From: Nocardia nova SH22a
GTDB lineage: Bacteria; Actinomycetota; Actinomycetes; Mycobacteriales; Mycobacteriaceae
Length of the DNA stretch: 64,000 bases
Assembly: GCF_000523235.1 (NCBI RefSeq)
Contig: NZ_CP006850.1
Location: 4,402,001-4,466,000 of the forward strand
Direction of reading: 5' to 3'
The position numbers were made by a program, and so were the translations under genes. The notes beneath the pieces are model-generated. The model was not told where the DNA came from. It did not search any database and saw only the letters and a list, made by a program, of their open reading frames with translations. Positions 33,343-41,711 of the stretch are shown here, piece after piece (the first letter of the stretch is position 1; each line of letters opens with the position of its first letter).

Positions 33343-34869
33343 TCACACGGTGCAGCGCGCGTCGGCGGGTGGGATTTTCAGGTCGACCAGGTAGTCGGCG
33401 ACGGCGGTGTTGACGCAGGGGCTGGTACCGGCCAGGGCGATGGTGTGCTGTTCACCGTCGACGGTGAGGACGGTGCCGCCGAGGGCCCGGGCCAGGTTCA
33501 GTCCGCCCTGGTAGGGGGTGGCGGGGTCGCCGGTGACGGAGATCGTCAGCGTCTTGGGCAGGCCCTGGATTCCGGTGGCGTAGGGATAGCCGAGAGTTGG
33601 TGCGGCAGGCCAGAACTCACAGCCGTCTCGGGCTCCGTCCGGCCCCCTGCCCGGATCCGTGAACGGCGCCTCCTGGTAAATCCGCCGACGTAGGTCGGTT
33701 TCCTGTGCGGGAGTGCTGCGCTGTTCGTCCATGCAGTTGATCGCGTAGTCGGCGTCGGCGAAGTTGGGCCAGTGACCGTCCGGGCCGCGGCCGCCGAAAG
33801 CGTCGCCGAGGCGCAGCAGGGTATCACCGCGGCCGGTACCGATTTCGGTGAGACCCTTGATGATTGCGGGCCAGGCGGTGGATTCGTACAGTCCGGCGAT
33901 CACGGCACCCACCGCGTCGGCGTAGCCGAGTTGCCGGCCGCTCGCGGCCGGCAGCGGACGATCGAGCAGTGGCCGGACGATGCGCTGGAAGCTCTCGGTG
34001 GCCTTGCCCGGATCCGTACCCAGCGGGCACACGGGGCGGGTCGCGCAGTCAGCGGCCATCGTGTCGAACGCACGTTGAAATGCCGCGAACTGGGAGACAC
34101 GGCGCTCGGCGGTGCCCGCGCCGGGATCGATGGCGCCGTCGAGGACCATCGCCCGCACCCGCTGCGGGAACATCTGGGCATAGACCGCACCGAGGCGGGT
34201 GCCATAGCTCTGGCCGAGATAGCTGAGCTTCTCATCCCCCAGTGCCGCGCGCAGAATGTCCATGTCGCGGGCGGCATCGCGAGTGCCCACATGAGCAAGC
34301 ACCTCCCGGCCGCCGGAACGTCCGGCACAGCGATCGACCAGGGCCCGGGTATCGGTCGCGGTCCACCGGCCCACGGCGGATGCTGCCGGGTAGGTCGCCG
34401 TGCCGTCGTCGTTCTCGGCATCGGTGTAGCAGTGGACGGCCGGGGTGGAGGCGCCCACGCCGCGTGGGTCGAACCCGATCAGGTCGAAATGTTCGGTAAT
34501 CGGGTCCCGCGCCCAGGTTTTCGCGGCCATGGCGGCCATGCCCATTCCCGGTCCGCCCGGCCCGCCAGGGTTGAGCAGCAACGACCCGATCCGTGTACCG
34601 CGTGCGGGCACCTTCAGCAGCGCGATCTTCATGGTCCGCCCGCCCGGATCGCCGTAGTCGAGAGGCACGTCCAGGCGCGCGCACCGGAAAGCCGGATTGT
34701 CGGCGAACGCCTGCTCGTCGGTCGCGGTCGTCGCATAACCGTCACATGTTCCGAAGGCCGGCTTCTGGTCGTAGAAGTGTTGCCACCGCGGTTGGTCCGA
34801 CGAGCGGCCACAACTCGCGAGTGTCAGCACCAGCACGAAAACCGTTGCGGCGGTGGTGAAGGCTTTCAT
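33343..34869 (-). CDS. exported alpha/beta hydrolase of the tripeptidyl-aminopeptidase (S33/TAP) type, lipoprotein
   Basis: A 508-residue exported hydrolase. The signal (MKAFTTAATVFVLVLTLASC) ends in the lipobox LASC, so the mature protein is probably a lipoprotein. The alpha/beta hydrolase core has LLLNPGGPGGPG and DLIGFDPRGVGAS for the oxyanion region, the nucleophile in YLGQSYGTRLG, and a C-terminal TAP-like part with Asp in GDPATPYQGG and His in GEQHTIAL. Family members cleave N-terminal tripeptides or ester bonds. Start is ATG at 34869, with GGGAG nine to ten bases upstream. Its promoter block (35027-35097) matches the one beside the two-component system, with about 155 bases of leader between. 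Confidence 0.88.
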   Translation of the reverse strand: MKAFTTAATVFVLVLTLASCGRSSDQPRWQHFYDQKPAFGTCDGYATTATDEQAFADNPAFRCARLDVPLDYGDPGGRTMKIALLKVPARGTRIGSLLLNPGGPGGPGMGMAAMAAKTWARDPITEHFDLIGFDPRGVGASTPAVHCYTDAENDDGTATYPAASAVGRWTATDTRALVDRCAGRSGGREVLAHVGTRDAARDMDILRAALGDEKLSYLGQSYGTRLGAVYAQMFPQRVRAMVLDGAIDPGAGTAERRVSQFAAFQRAFDTMAADCATRPVCPLGTDPGKATESFQRIVRPLLDRPLPAASGRQLGYADAVGAVIAGLYESTAWPAIIKGLTEIGTGRGDTLLRLGDAFGGRGPDGHWPNFADADYAINCMDEQRSTPAQETDLRRRIYQEAPFTDPGRGPDGARDGCEFWPAAPTLGYPYATGIQGLPKTLTISVTGDPATPYQGGLNLARALGGTVLTVDGEQHTIALAGTSPCVNTAVADYLVDLKIPPADARCTV

Positions 34870-35026
34870 ATCGAAGAAACTCCCATCGCGTGTTGCGGGG
34901 ACGTGGCGCCATCCGGACGGATCGACGGACATCACCGAGCTGCCAGCGGAACGCGCTCAGGCGAGCGTCGCGGATGTGCCGGGAACCGAATCGGCTGCAG
35001 CTCAGGGGCGCCTCGGCTGTGTCACG

Positions 35027-35097
35027 TCCCAAGCCTCGCAGCACAGCGAAATCCGGAACAGTGCTGGATATCATCCAGTACCGATGACAGCTGTCAT
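35027..35097 (-). promoter_or_regulatory. two-component-system promoter block, copy 2
   Basis: A second copy of the block at 29449-29519. It contains the 16-base perfect palindrome GATGACAGCTGTCATC (35083-35098), with ATGACAGCTGTCAT at 35084-35097, and a preceding ATCATC half-site. On the minus strand CACTGT occupies the position of the first copy's TACTAT. It reads towards the exported hydrolase gene, whose ATG is about 155 bases further on. The same regulator most likely binds both copies. Confidence 0.65.
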
Positions 35098-35418
35098 CAT
35101 CTGCTTTCCCACATGCCACGCGCCTCGACGAAAGCGGCGCACTGCGAGCGCTGTCGGCGGTTTTCCGATTTCGGGCTCACCCGTCTGCGCCGGTCGTAGC
35201 CGTGTCGCCAGTCGTCTTTCACGACAATCGCGCTCAATCCGCTCCCAGATTCGCCAGGGCCTCAGCGCGGTTTCGTTCAGACCTGCCGTATCGCGACCTG
35301 CGACGCGGTGGCCGACACACTGCGCCGATGGCCAGGTAGATAGGCACAACCGCCCCGATTGAAGGCGACGACTGCGACGCGACCGAAGCGTGCTCCCGCG
35401 CCTCGATCACCATAACCT

Positions 35419-35455
35419 TCTGGCCTCCGATAAGTGAACCTTATCGGAGGCCAGA
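35419..35455. repeat. 15-bp perfect inverted repeat with 7-base spacer
   Basis: Arms tctggcctccgataa and ttatcggaggccaga, spacer gtgaacc. The flanking genes point away from it on both sides, so it cannot serve as a terminator for them. Arms plus a seven-base centre resemble the crossover site of a tyrosine recombinase or a large operator. An orphan tyrosine recombinase is encoded 4.4 kb away, but no link is shown. Confidence 0.6.
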
Positions 35456-35727
35456 TGACTCGCTGGTGCGCAAAAGCATTCCGTCGACCGCAGTTTCGTT
35501 TCGTTTTTATCAACGTAACTAAACTCCAACGAAACCCATCAAAAACTAGGCTCGGTGGTACCGGCGTACAAGAACCTGTGGTCGCCTGCCCGGACAGCGG
35601 AGTCGACGGGGACCGGAACGTGGTGGGCTCGAAACCGTTGTGCAGCGGGCGCTGTCGGGGCCGCGTCGTCTGGTGGGGCGGCCTCTCCCCCGCAACGCGC
35701 GATGCGGTGAACGGGTAAGGATGAGGG

Positions 35728-37431
35728 GTGACCGACTACGGGAATCTGCCGACGCAACCGTTGGTCGTGCTGCGGGACCTGCCCGATTACGGGAGCCTGC
35801 CGACGCAACCACTGCCGGTGCTGCCCGGGCGCGGTACGGCGGACGCGGGGGAATCCGATCGCGGGCTCGTCCGGTCCGGACGACATGTCGTCGTCGCCGG
35901 AGTGGTTGGTCGGGTGACGGGGTTCGCGCGCACGATCGCGCTCGCGGCGATTCTCGGGACCGCGGCCGTCGGCGACGCCTTCAACGGGGCGAACACGCTG
36001 CCGAACATGGTGTACGAGTTGCTGCTCGGCAGTGTTTTCGCCAGTGCGCTGCTGCCGGTGCTGACCCGGGCCCGCCATCACGACCGGTCGCGGTCCCCGA
36101 TGTTCACGCAGCGGCTGATCGTCGCGGCACTACTGGCCTCGGCGGCGCTCACCGCGGTCGCGGTGGTGTGCGCGCCACTGGCGGTGCGCGTGTTCGTGGC
36201 CGATGCCGCGCAACGCCGACTGGCGACGACCTTCGCGTATCTGCTGCTGCCGCAGATCTTCTGGTACGCCGCCACGGTGCTGCTCGGGGCCGTGCTGAAT
36301 GTGCGCGACCGTTTCGGGGCCGCCGCGTGGGCGCCGGTGGTCAACAATGTGATCGCGCTGGCGACCTGCGGCGTCTTCGTGCTGCTGCCGGGGCCGGTCA
36401 CACTGACACCCACCTCGATGACCACCGCGCAGATCCTCACCCTCGGTATCGGCACGACCGCGGGGATCGCGGGCCAGGCCGTCTGGGTCGCGGTGGCGTT
36501 GCGGCGCACCGGATTCCGCTGGAGCCGGAGGGTACGGCCCCTCCCCTATACCTGGCGTCCGGTCCGAATCGCGCTGCCCATGATGGGCTGGTTGCTCGCT
36601 TATGCCGCGATCAGTCAGATCGGTGTCGTGGTGACCACCCGGGTGGCCTTCGATCATCACGGTGTCTCGGTGTTCAACTACGCCGATCTGTTGTTCCAGG
36701 TTCCATACGGGATTCTCGCCGCGTCCTTGCTGACGGTGCTGATGCCGCGGATATCGCGGGCGGCGGCCGCGGGTGATCGCGCGGCGATGATCGCCGATCT
36801 CGGTCGCGGCGCGCGTTATCTGACGGTGGCGCTGGTGCCGATGAGTATGGGTCTCGCTCTGCTCGGTCCGGTGGTGGCCGCGGTCGTGTTCACCGGCCGG
36901 GTCGACGGTGAATCGGCCCGGCTGATCGGAGCCACGGTGGCGGCCTCGTCGTTCGGTCTCGCCCCGTACGCGGTGGTGCTGCTGCAGATGCGTATCTTCT
37001 ACGCCGACAACGACACTCGCACCCCCACCTTGATCAATGTGGTGATGGTGGCGACCAAGCTCGTCGTCGTGGCGGCCGGGGTGGCGGTGCTGCCCGCACA
37101 TCTGGTCGTGGTGGCACTCGGGGTGGCGGCGTCGATGTCGTATCTCGCGGGCGCTGTCACCGGTCATGTGCTGCTGCGCGGGCGCTACGGGCTGCTCGGG
37201 TTCTCCGCCGTCGCCGCGACGTTCACCCGCGTGATCTGGGCGACGGTCGCCGGCGGTGCGGCCTGTGCCGCGGTGATGGCCGTGGCCGCGCACACCGTCG
37301 GCGCTGCCACGCTGGGCCGGGTGCTGGTCCTGATCGTGGGCGCCGCCGCGGGCGCGGGCGGATTCCTGCTGGCCGCCCGCGCGATCGGCATCCCGGAGGT
37401 TCGTCACACCCGCACGCTGCTCACCGTCTGA
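35728..37431 (+). CDS. murJ: MurJ/MviN family lipid flippase, short form
   Basis: A 567-residue membrane protein of the MOP superfamily that moves lipid II (or a related polyprenyl carrier) across the membrane. Fourteen or so helices begin at about residue 45 with [25 protein letters not shown], then [31 protein letters not shown], the family hallmark. The N-terminus has a tandem motif, [10 protein letters not shown] and [10 protein letters not shown], before a Gly-rich linker. M. tuberculosis MviN has a pseudokinase-containing C-terminus that is absent here, so this is a short version or a paralogue. Start is GTG with a GGATGAGGG site. Candidate TQP sites in the tail could be phosphorylated, but this is inference. 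Confidence 0.88.
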   Translation: MTDYGNLPTQPLVVLRDLPDYGSLPTQPLPVLPGRGTADAGESDRGLVRSGRHVVVAGVVGRVTGFARTIALAAILGTAAVGDAFNGANTLPNMVYELLLGSVFASALLPVLTRARHHDRSRSPMFTQRLIVAALLASAALTAVAVVCAPLAVRVFVADAAQRRLATTFAYLLLPQIFWYAATVLLGAVLNVRDRFGAAAWAPVVNNVIALATCGVFVLLPGPVTLTPTSMTTAQILTLGIGTTAGIAGQAVWVAVALRRTGFRWSRRVRPLPYTWRPVRIALPMMGWLLAYAAISQIGVVVTTRVAFDHHGVSVFNYADLLFQVPYGILAASLLTVLMPRISRAAAAGDRAAMIADLGRGARYLTVALVPMSMGLALLGPVVAAVVFTGRVDGESARLIGATVAASSFGLAPYAVVLLQMRIFYADNDTRTPTLINVVMVATKLVVVAAGVAVLPAHLVVVALGVAASMSYLAGAVTGHVLLRGRYGLLGFSAVAATFTRVIWATVAGGAACAAVMAVAAHTVGAATLGRVLVLIVGAAAGAGGFLLAARAIGIPEVRHTRTLLTV

Positions 37432-37471
37432 CGCCGGTTGCCGGACGGCAGCGGCGATTGTCGTCGTTACG

Positions 37472-38242
37472 ATGGCGGCCATGGCGGAGATCACGACGGA
37501 ACGGCACGACAAGGTCGCGGTGGTGACCGTGTCGGACCCCGAGCATCGGAATGCGCTGACGCTCGAGCTGTCCGAGCAACTGGCCGCGGCGATCACGGAG
37601 GCCGAGAACGACATCGGCGTGCACGCGGTCGTGATCACCGGCGCCCCACCGGCATTCTGCGCGGGCGCAGATCTCGGTGCGCTGGGCGAGGCGGCCGAGG
37701 AGGGCCTGCGGGCCATCTACGCCGGATTCCTCGCGGTCGCGCAGTGCCGCCTGCCGACGGTGGCCGCGGTCGGTGGCGCCGCGGTGGGCGCGGGCCTGAA
37801 TCTGGCGCTGGCCGCCGACGTGCGCCTGGCCGGACCGCGTGCCCGGTTCGACGCGCGGTTCCTGCGCCTGGGCATTCATCCCGGCGGCGGGATGACGTGG
37901 ATGCTGCAGCGCATCGCCGGTCCGCAGCAGGCGGCGGCGATGACGCTGTTCGGCGAGATCCTCGACGCGGAGGCCGCGCATCGGGCGGGGCTGGTGCATC
38001 GTGTCGTGCTGGGAGATCACGACGATCTGCTGGCGGCCGCGGTGGAGTGCGCCGCCGGTGCCGGCGCGGCGCCCCGTGATCTGCTGATCACCACCAAGCG
38101 CACGATGGCGCTCACCCGGACGTTGGATTCGCATGCGGAAGCGGTCGATGCCGAGATCGCGCCTCAGGTGGTGTCGCTGGGGTCCGAGGAGTTCGGCGCG
38201 CGGCTCGCGGCGATGAAATCGCGGATCAGCTCACCGAGATGA
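37472..38242 (+). CDS. enoyl-CoA hydratase/isomerase family protein
   Basis: A 256-residue crotonase-fold protein. [24 protein letters not shown] leads to [16 protein letters not shown], the oxyanion-hole region, and [27 protein letters not shown] with [20 protein letters not shown], the catalytic-Glu region. The usual catalytic Glu positions appear as His-Pro-Gly-Gly-Gly rather than Glu, so hydratase activity is uncertain. A beta-oxidation-like role in acyl-CoA turnover is likely. ATGs at 37472 and 37481 are both possible starts; the second begins at the family's usual AEITTERHD. It may be read with the thioesterase gene downstream, after a promoter-like gap. Confidence 0.85.
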   Translation: MAAMAEITTERHDKVAVVTVSDPEHRNALTLELSEQLAAAITEAENDIGVHAVVITGAPPAFCAGADLGALGEAAEEGLRAIYAGFLAVAQCRLPTVAAVGGAAVGAGLNLALAADVRLAGPRARFDARFLRLGIHPGGGMTWMLQRIAGPQQAAAMTLFGEILDAEAAHRAGLVHRVVLGDHDDLLAAAVECAAGAGAAPRDLLITTKRTMALTRTLDSHAEAVDAEIAPQVVSLGSEEFGARLAAMKSRISSPR

Positions 38243-38248
38243 CGGTAT

Positions 38249-38275
38249 GAGAATTACATTCTCTATGAAGTAGAG
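38249..38275. promoter_or_regulatory. overlapping inverted repeats upstream of the thioesterase
   Basis: Two palindromes share bases: gagaat-tac-attctc at 38249-38263 and ctcta-tgaag-tagag at 38261-38275. They sit in an AT-rich patch 51-77 bases upstream of the thioesterase start and look like a regulator site, for example of TetR type. No regulator is adjacent. A promoter function is plausible from the base composition. Confidence 0.5.
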
Positions 38276-38325
38276 TTCCACTTACGTGACCGGTTGGATC
38301 GGCGCGCCGATCGGGAGGAGATGCC

Positions 38326-39108
38326 GTGAGCATCGAAAGCAGACTGTCCCAGCGCCGCCATGTGCTGCTCGAGCTCGGCTTCGCCACCCGGCGGGTCGGC
38401 GACGACATCCACGGTTCCGCGACGATCGTGCCCGAACTGCACGTTCCCGGAATTCCACGGCTGCGCACCGCCATCCTGGCCACCTGGGCCGACACCGTGT
38501 GCGGGTTGCTGGCATCGCTGGTCATGCATCCGCGCGTGCCGGTGACCTTGGAACTCGATGTCAATCTCTATCGCCCCGCTCCCGCCGAAGGCGAGCTCAC
38601 CGCCGTCGGGACAACGATCAAGGTGGGCAGGTCGGTGTTCGTCGCCGAGGTCGAATTCGCCGTCGACGGTGAACCATTGGGGCTGGCGGGCGCCTCCTTC
38701 ATGGGGGCGCCGGATCCGGAACTGCAGCTACCTCGCAGACTCAGCCTCGACATGCCCGCCGGAACCAGGCGACTGACCACCCCGCTGGCCGAACGTCTCG
38801 GCTGCGTGCGGGTGCGCCCCGGGACGGCCCTGCTGCCGCGCACCGACGAGGTGCTCAATGCGGCGGGCACCGTCAACGGCGGACTCATCGCCGTCGCGGC
38901 CGAGGAGGCGGCGCTGTCGCTCGCGCCCGACGACACCCTGAGCTTTCTCGGCTTGCGCTATCTGCAACCCGCGCGGGTCGGCCCGGTGACCGCGACGGCA
39001 ACCCTGCGCGGCGGTGTGGGCCGAATCGAACTGCGCGACACCGGAAGTGACGACCGCCTGGCCACGCTGGCCACCGCACGCACCTTCGGCGCGGTCACCG
39101 CGGGCTGA
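38326..39108 (+). CDS. acyl-CoA thioesterase-like protein, double hotdog
   Basis: A 260-residue protein of two hotdog modules. The first (about 1-140) has TAILATWADTVCGLLASLVMHPRVPVTLELDVNLYRPAPAEGEL, the second (about 150-260) NGGLIAVAAEEAALSLAPDDTLSFLGLRYLQPARVGPVTATA, each with the long hotdog helix and the L-x-I/L-Y/N-L strand. Such tandem hotdog proteins hydrolyse acyl-CoA or act as PaaI-like thioesterases. The start GTG has GGGAGGAG upstream. The nested palindromes at 38249-38275 probably control it. The enoyl-CoA hydratase gene precedes it on the same strand, fitting lipid metabolism. Confidence 0.8.
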   Translation: MSIESRLSQRRHVLLELGFATRRVGDDIHGSATIVPELHVPGIPRLRTAILATWADTVCGLLASLVMHPRVPVTLELDVNLYRPAPAEGELTAVGTTIKVGRSVFVAEVEFAVDGEPLGLAGASFMGAPDPELQLPRRLSLDMPAGTRRLTTPLAERLGCVRVRPGTALLPRTDEVLNAAGTVNGGLIAVAAEEAALSLAPDDTLSFLGLRYLQPARVGPVTATATLRGGVGRIELRDTGSDDRLATLATARTFGAVTAG

Positions 39109-39327
39109 GCCACGGCCTATGCCGGCAGCTTCCCAGGTGTCCACGCGCACCGCGTGGCGCAGTACCGAACGCCGCTCGGCGTCGATGTACTCGGCCGTGC
39201 CGAGCCGCAATTCGGCCCGGGCGGGCAGGAGTCGTGACAACGGCCTGGCCGCCGGATGGGTCTCGAACACGATTGATGTTGTTCCGCAACGCCAGTCACC
39301 GGCATAGCGCGCACGGTCCGGATACGG
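39109..39327 (-). other. possible unstarted coding remnant
   Basis: In the minus frame, a stretch from about 39327 to 39109 has G or C at nearly all third positions, and its product reads like real protein (YAGDWRCGTTSIVFETHPAARP, ELRLGTAEYIDAERRSVLRHAVRVDTWE). There is a stop upstream at about 39330, the only in-frame start-like codon is GTG at 39270, and the frame runs on into the thioesterase gene. I do not recognise the family. It may be the decayed 5' part of a gene or a frameshifted gene whose start is GTG at about 39340 in another frame. Confidence 0.3.
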
Positions 39328-39353
39328 GCGCGCTCACACTGTGATCCCGACCG

Positions 39354-39827
39354 CTACAACGCGATGGTCATGAACACGCTGTCCGTGTCGGCGGGGTATC
39401 CGCCGAAGGGGCCGCAGGTGACGAAGCCGCACCGTGCGTAGAGTCCGCGTGCGGGGCGGAATGCCTCGGCCGCACCCGTTTCCAGGCTCACGCGGTGGTG
39501 GCCGCGGGCGCGGGCGAGGTCGAGCAGACAGCCCACCACCGCGGTCGCGACGCCGGTGCCGCGAGCCTCCGCGGCGGTGTGCATCGACTTCAGCTCCCCG
39601 TGCCCCGCGCCGAGATCCCGCAGCGCGCCGATCCCCAGCAAGCGGCCGTGGGCGCGGGCGCCGACCAGCGTTGTCGACGGGTCGGACAGGGAGTCGCCGT
39701 CGAGGGCGAAGACCGCGCCGGGGTCGGTGTGGGCCCGCGCGAACGCCAGATGCCGTGTCACCAGCGCCTGTACGTCGGGGCGGGCGGGATCATCGACGGC
39801 GACGGTCACTGCGGGCATATCGGTCAT
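39354..39827 (-). CDS. GNAT family N-acetyltransferase
   Basis: A 157-residue acyltransferase. The acetyl-CoA-binding motif A is visible as ELKSMHTAAEARGTGVATAVVGCLLDLARARG, containing the R/Q-x-x-G-x-G/A-type loop as ARGTGVA, followed by motif B, RVSLETGAAEAFRPARGLYARCGF, and PFGGYPADTDSVFMTI. The substrate (a small amine or a protein) is not identifiable. Start at ATG 39827, with another ATG three codons later; upstream codons are Ser/Thr/Arg-rich and overlap the integrase leader. It diverges from the integrase gene with 40 bases between the starts, so they may share a control region. Confidence 0.85.
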   Translation of the reverse strand: MTDMPAVTVAVDDPARPDVQALVTRHLAFARAHTDPGAVFALDGDSLSDPSTTLVGARAHGRLLGIGALRDLGAGHGELKSMHTAAEARGTGVATAVVGCLLDLARARGHHRVSLETGAAEAFRPARGLYARCGFVTCGPFGGYPADTDSVFMTIAL

Positions 39828-39867
39828 TGTTCCCGGTGCCGGTCCCGGCCGGGTAGCGTGTCCGGCG

Positions 39868-41088
39868 ATGAGCGCCTCGCCGGATTCCGTTGTCGTGGAT
39901 GTGGCCGTGCCGGATGCGGTGCGGACCGAATTGCGCCGGGGTGTGCGCAGTGTGCTCGTCGACACGGTGGCGCTGCGGATGGTGCGCGAGCGGTTCGACA
40001 CCGAGCAGGCCGGGGCGCTGGGCCGCTATCTCGAGGCGTCACAGTCGCCGAATACGGTGCGCGCCTACCGATCCGATTGGATCGCGTGGTCGGCGTGGTG
40101 CGCGGCCGAGGCGCGGTGCGCGCTGCCCGCGGACGCCCTGGATGTCGCGGTGTATGTGGCCGCGGCCGCCGATGCGCGAAAACCGTCCGGCGAGTGGGCA
40201 TTCGGACCGGCCACACTGGAACGCAAGTGCGCCGCCATCGCCGCGGTGCACGCGGCCAACGGGCTGGCCTCCCCCACGCGCTCGGATGTGGTGCGCCTGA
40301 CGCTGCGCGGCATCCGGCGCACCCGGCGCAGTGTGCCCAATCGCAAGCGGCCGGTGCTGTTGCACACGCTCGAGCAGTTGCTGACGGGTCTGCCGGAACC
40401 GGGCTGGCCGACCGAGCCCGCGCGCCGCCGTGACCGGCTGGTGCTGCTGGTGGGTTTCGCGGGGGCGTTGCGCCGTAGCGAACTGGCCGGGCTCCGCGTC
40501 GGTGATGTCACCGTGACGACGGATCATCGCACCGGCGAACCGGTTCTGCTGGTCGGGCTGCCCGCCACGAAAACCGATCCGACCGGCGCCGCCGCCCAGT
40601 CGGTGGCACTGCCGCGCGGTGTCCGCCCGGCGACCTGCCCGGTGTGCGCGCTCGCGGACTGGATGGCGTTGCGCGACATACATATCCGGGGCGGAAGTCG
40701 CGGACTGCGCGCCTGGACCGAAGCCCTCGACGCGGATGCACCCGACGATATCCACCGCTGTCACGGCTTCACCGGCGCGACCGGAGTCTCGGCCGAATCC
40801 CCGCTGTTCCCACCGGTCTCGCGCCACGGCGGCATCGCCGACGATCCGATGTCGGGCCGCGCGGTGGCGGAACTGGTGAAGCGCTATGCCGCCCGCGCCG
40901 GACTCGACCCCGCCCTGTTCTCCGGCCACTCGCTGCGCGCGGGATTCGCCACCCAGGCCGCCCTCGGCGGGGCCAGCGACCGCGAGATCATGCGCCAGGG
41001 CCGCTGGTCCAATCCCCGCACCGTGCACGGCTATATCCGCACCGCCAATCCGCTCGAGGACAACGCGGTGACGAAACTCGGCCTGTGA
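39868..41088 (+). CDS. tyrosine-type site-specific recombinase (integrase)
   Basis: A 406-residue tyrosine recombinase. An N-terminal SAM-like DNA-binding domain (about 45-150) includes SQSPNTVRAYRSDWIAWSAWC. The catalytic domain has Arg in GALRRSELAGLRV, Lys-region VGLPATKTD, His-x-x-Arg in HSLRAGFATQ, Trp in GRWSNPRT and the nucleophile Tyr in HGYIRT. A Gly/Ser-rich insertion (about 275-315) is unusual. There is no excisionase, phage gene or attachment site beside it, so it is an orphan that may be domesticated. Start at ATG 39868. It ends at a hairpin shared with the convergent HxlR gene. Confidence 0.9.
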   Translation: MSASPDSVVVDVAVPDAVRTELRRGVRSVLVDTVALRMVRERFDTEQAGALGRYLEASQSPNTVRAYRSDWIAWSAWCAAEARCALPADALDVAVYVAAAADARKPSGEWAFGPATLERKCAAIAAVHAANGLASPTRSDVVRLTLRGIRRTRRSVPNRKRPVLLHTLEQLLTGLPEPGWPTEPARRRDRLVLLVGFAGALRRSELAGLRVGDVTVTTDHRTGEPVLLVGLPATKTDPTGAAAQSVALPRGVRPATCPVCALADWMALRDIHIRGGSRGLRAWTEALDADAPDDIHRCHGFTGATGVSAESPLFPPVSRHGGIADDPMSGRAVAELVKRYAARAGLDPALFSGHSLRAGFATQAALGGASDREIMRQGRWSNPRTVHGYIRTANPLEDNAVTKLGL

Positions 41089-41131
41089 CAACGCTCTTGC
41101 CGGACGTCTCCCTCGACGCGTACTCCTCCTG

Positions 41132-41152
41132 ACGCTTCGATATCAGAAGCGT
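41132..41152. terminator. bidirectional hairpin between integrase and HxlR genes
   Basis: Perfect 7-bp stem (acgcttc / gaagcgt) with the loop gatatca, lying between the convergent stop codons at 41088 and 41154. Its last base is shared with the HxlR stop codon. There is no T-tract. Moderate strength. Confidence 0.55.
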
Positions 41153-41544
41153 TACCGGGTGTCTTCGGAATCGGCGGCGGAGAGGGTCTCGGCCCACTCC
41201 CCGGACCACCGGACGAGCGGGCGCAGCGCGCGGTGGGCGCTGTGGCCCAGCTCGGTGAGACCGTAGGTGGTGTCCGGATGCTGCTCGACGATGGCGGCGT
41301 CGAGCAGATCGGTCAGCCGTTGCCGCAGCACGCTGGAGGACATGTTGTCGCAGCGTTCCTGCAGCGCACGGAACCCGACCGGCCCGTGCCGCAGTTCCCA
41401 GACGATCCGCAGATTCCATCTGCGGCCGAACAGGTCGAGGGCGGCCATCAGCGGCCGACCGGTGCTCGACCCTCGGACCGCCCGTCCCGGCCTGGGTGCT
41501 GCCATCCGTCGTACCGTCCCGTCTTGCGCTTCGATTTCCGACAC
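41152..41544 (-). CDS. HxlR family winged-helix regulator
   Basis: A 130-residue regulator. RPLMAALDLFGRRWNLRIVWELRHGPVGFRALQERCDNMSSSVLRQRLTDLLDAAIVEQ is a typical HxlR winged helix, with the conserved GRRWNLRIVWEL and the SSSVLRQRL recognition helix, followed by the wing TTYGLTELG. HxlR proteins respond to electrophiles or redox stress and usually control a neighbouring enzyme. The EthD-type gene diverges from it across 167 bases and is the likely target. The first 25 residues are a charged, probably disordered extension; a shorter start is possible. Confidence 0.88.
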   Translation of the reverse strand: MSEIEAQDGTVRRMAAPRPGRAVRGSSTGRPLMAALDLFGRRWNLRIVWELRHGPVGFRALQERCDNMSSSVLRQRLTDLLDAAIVEQHPDTTYGLTELGHSAHRALRPLVRWSGEWAETLSAADSEDTR

Positions 41545-41711
41545 ATTATCGTATGTCGAGTCGATTCGTTTTCCGAAGCGCTATGAGGGCTTCGCGAGGC
41601 GATTACTACCGGGTTGTGCGACCGGCCGGGTATCGAGGTGGTGGCGCCGGTACGGCGACAACCCGAGAACTCCGGGGTGTTGTGGTCGTTCGCCGCTGAA
41701 CGGAGGTTGTC

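Larger units (their letters stand above)
34870..35727. other. 858-base intergenic island between the hydrolase and murJ
   Basis: No convincing gene. It contains the hydrolase leader (34870-35026) with a GTG-initiated seven-codon frame just after the promoter block, the block itself (35027-35097), and then a patch of lower GC at about 35400-35560, unusual for this window. A 15-bp perfect inverted repeat is at 35419-35455, and a weaker gtttcgtt / aacgaaac pair follows. Small open frames on both strands have no ribosome site or recognisable sequence. Low GC and the repeats suggest an old insertion or recombination remnant. Confidence 0.45.

Noticed and set aside
36130-37716. A minus-strand frame of 528 codons over murJ
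   Set aside because: Antisense to the clearly conserved MurJ helices; composition is His/Arg/Thr-rich and non-natural.
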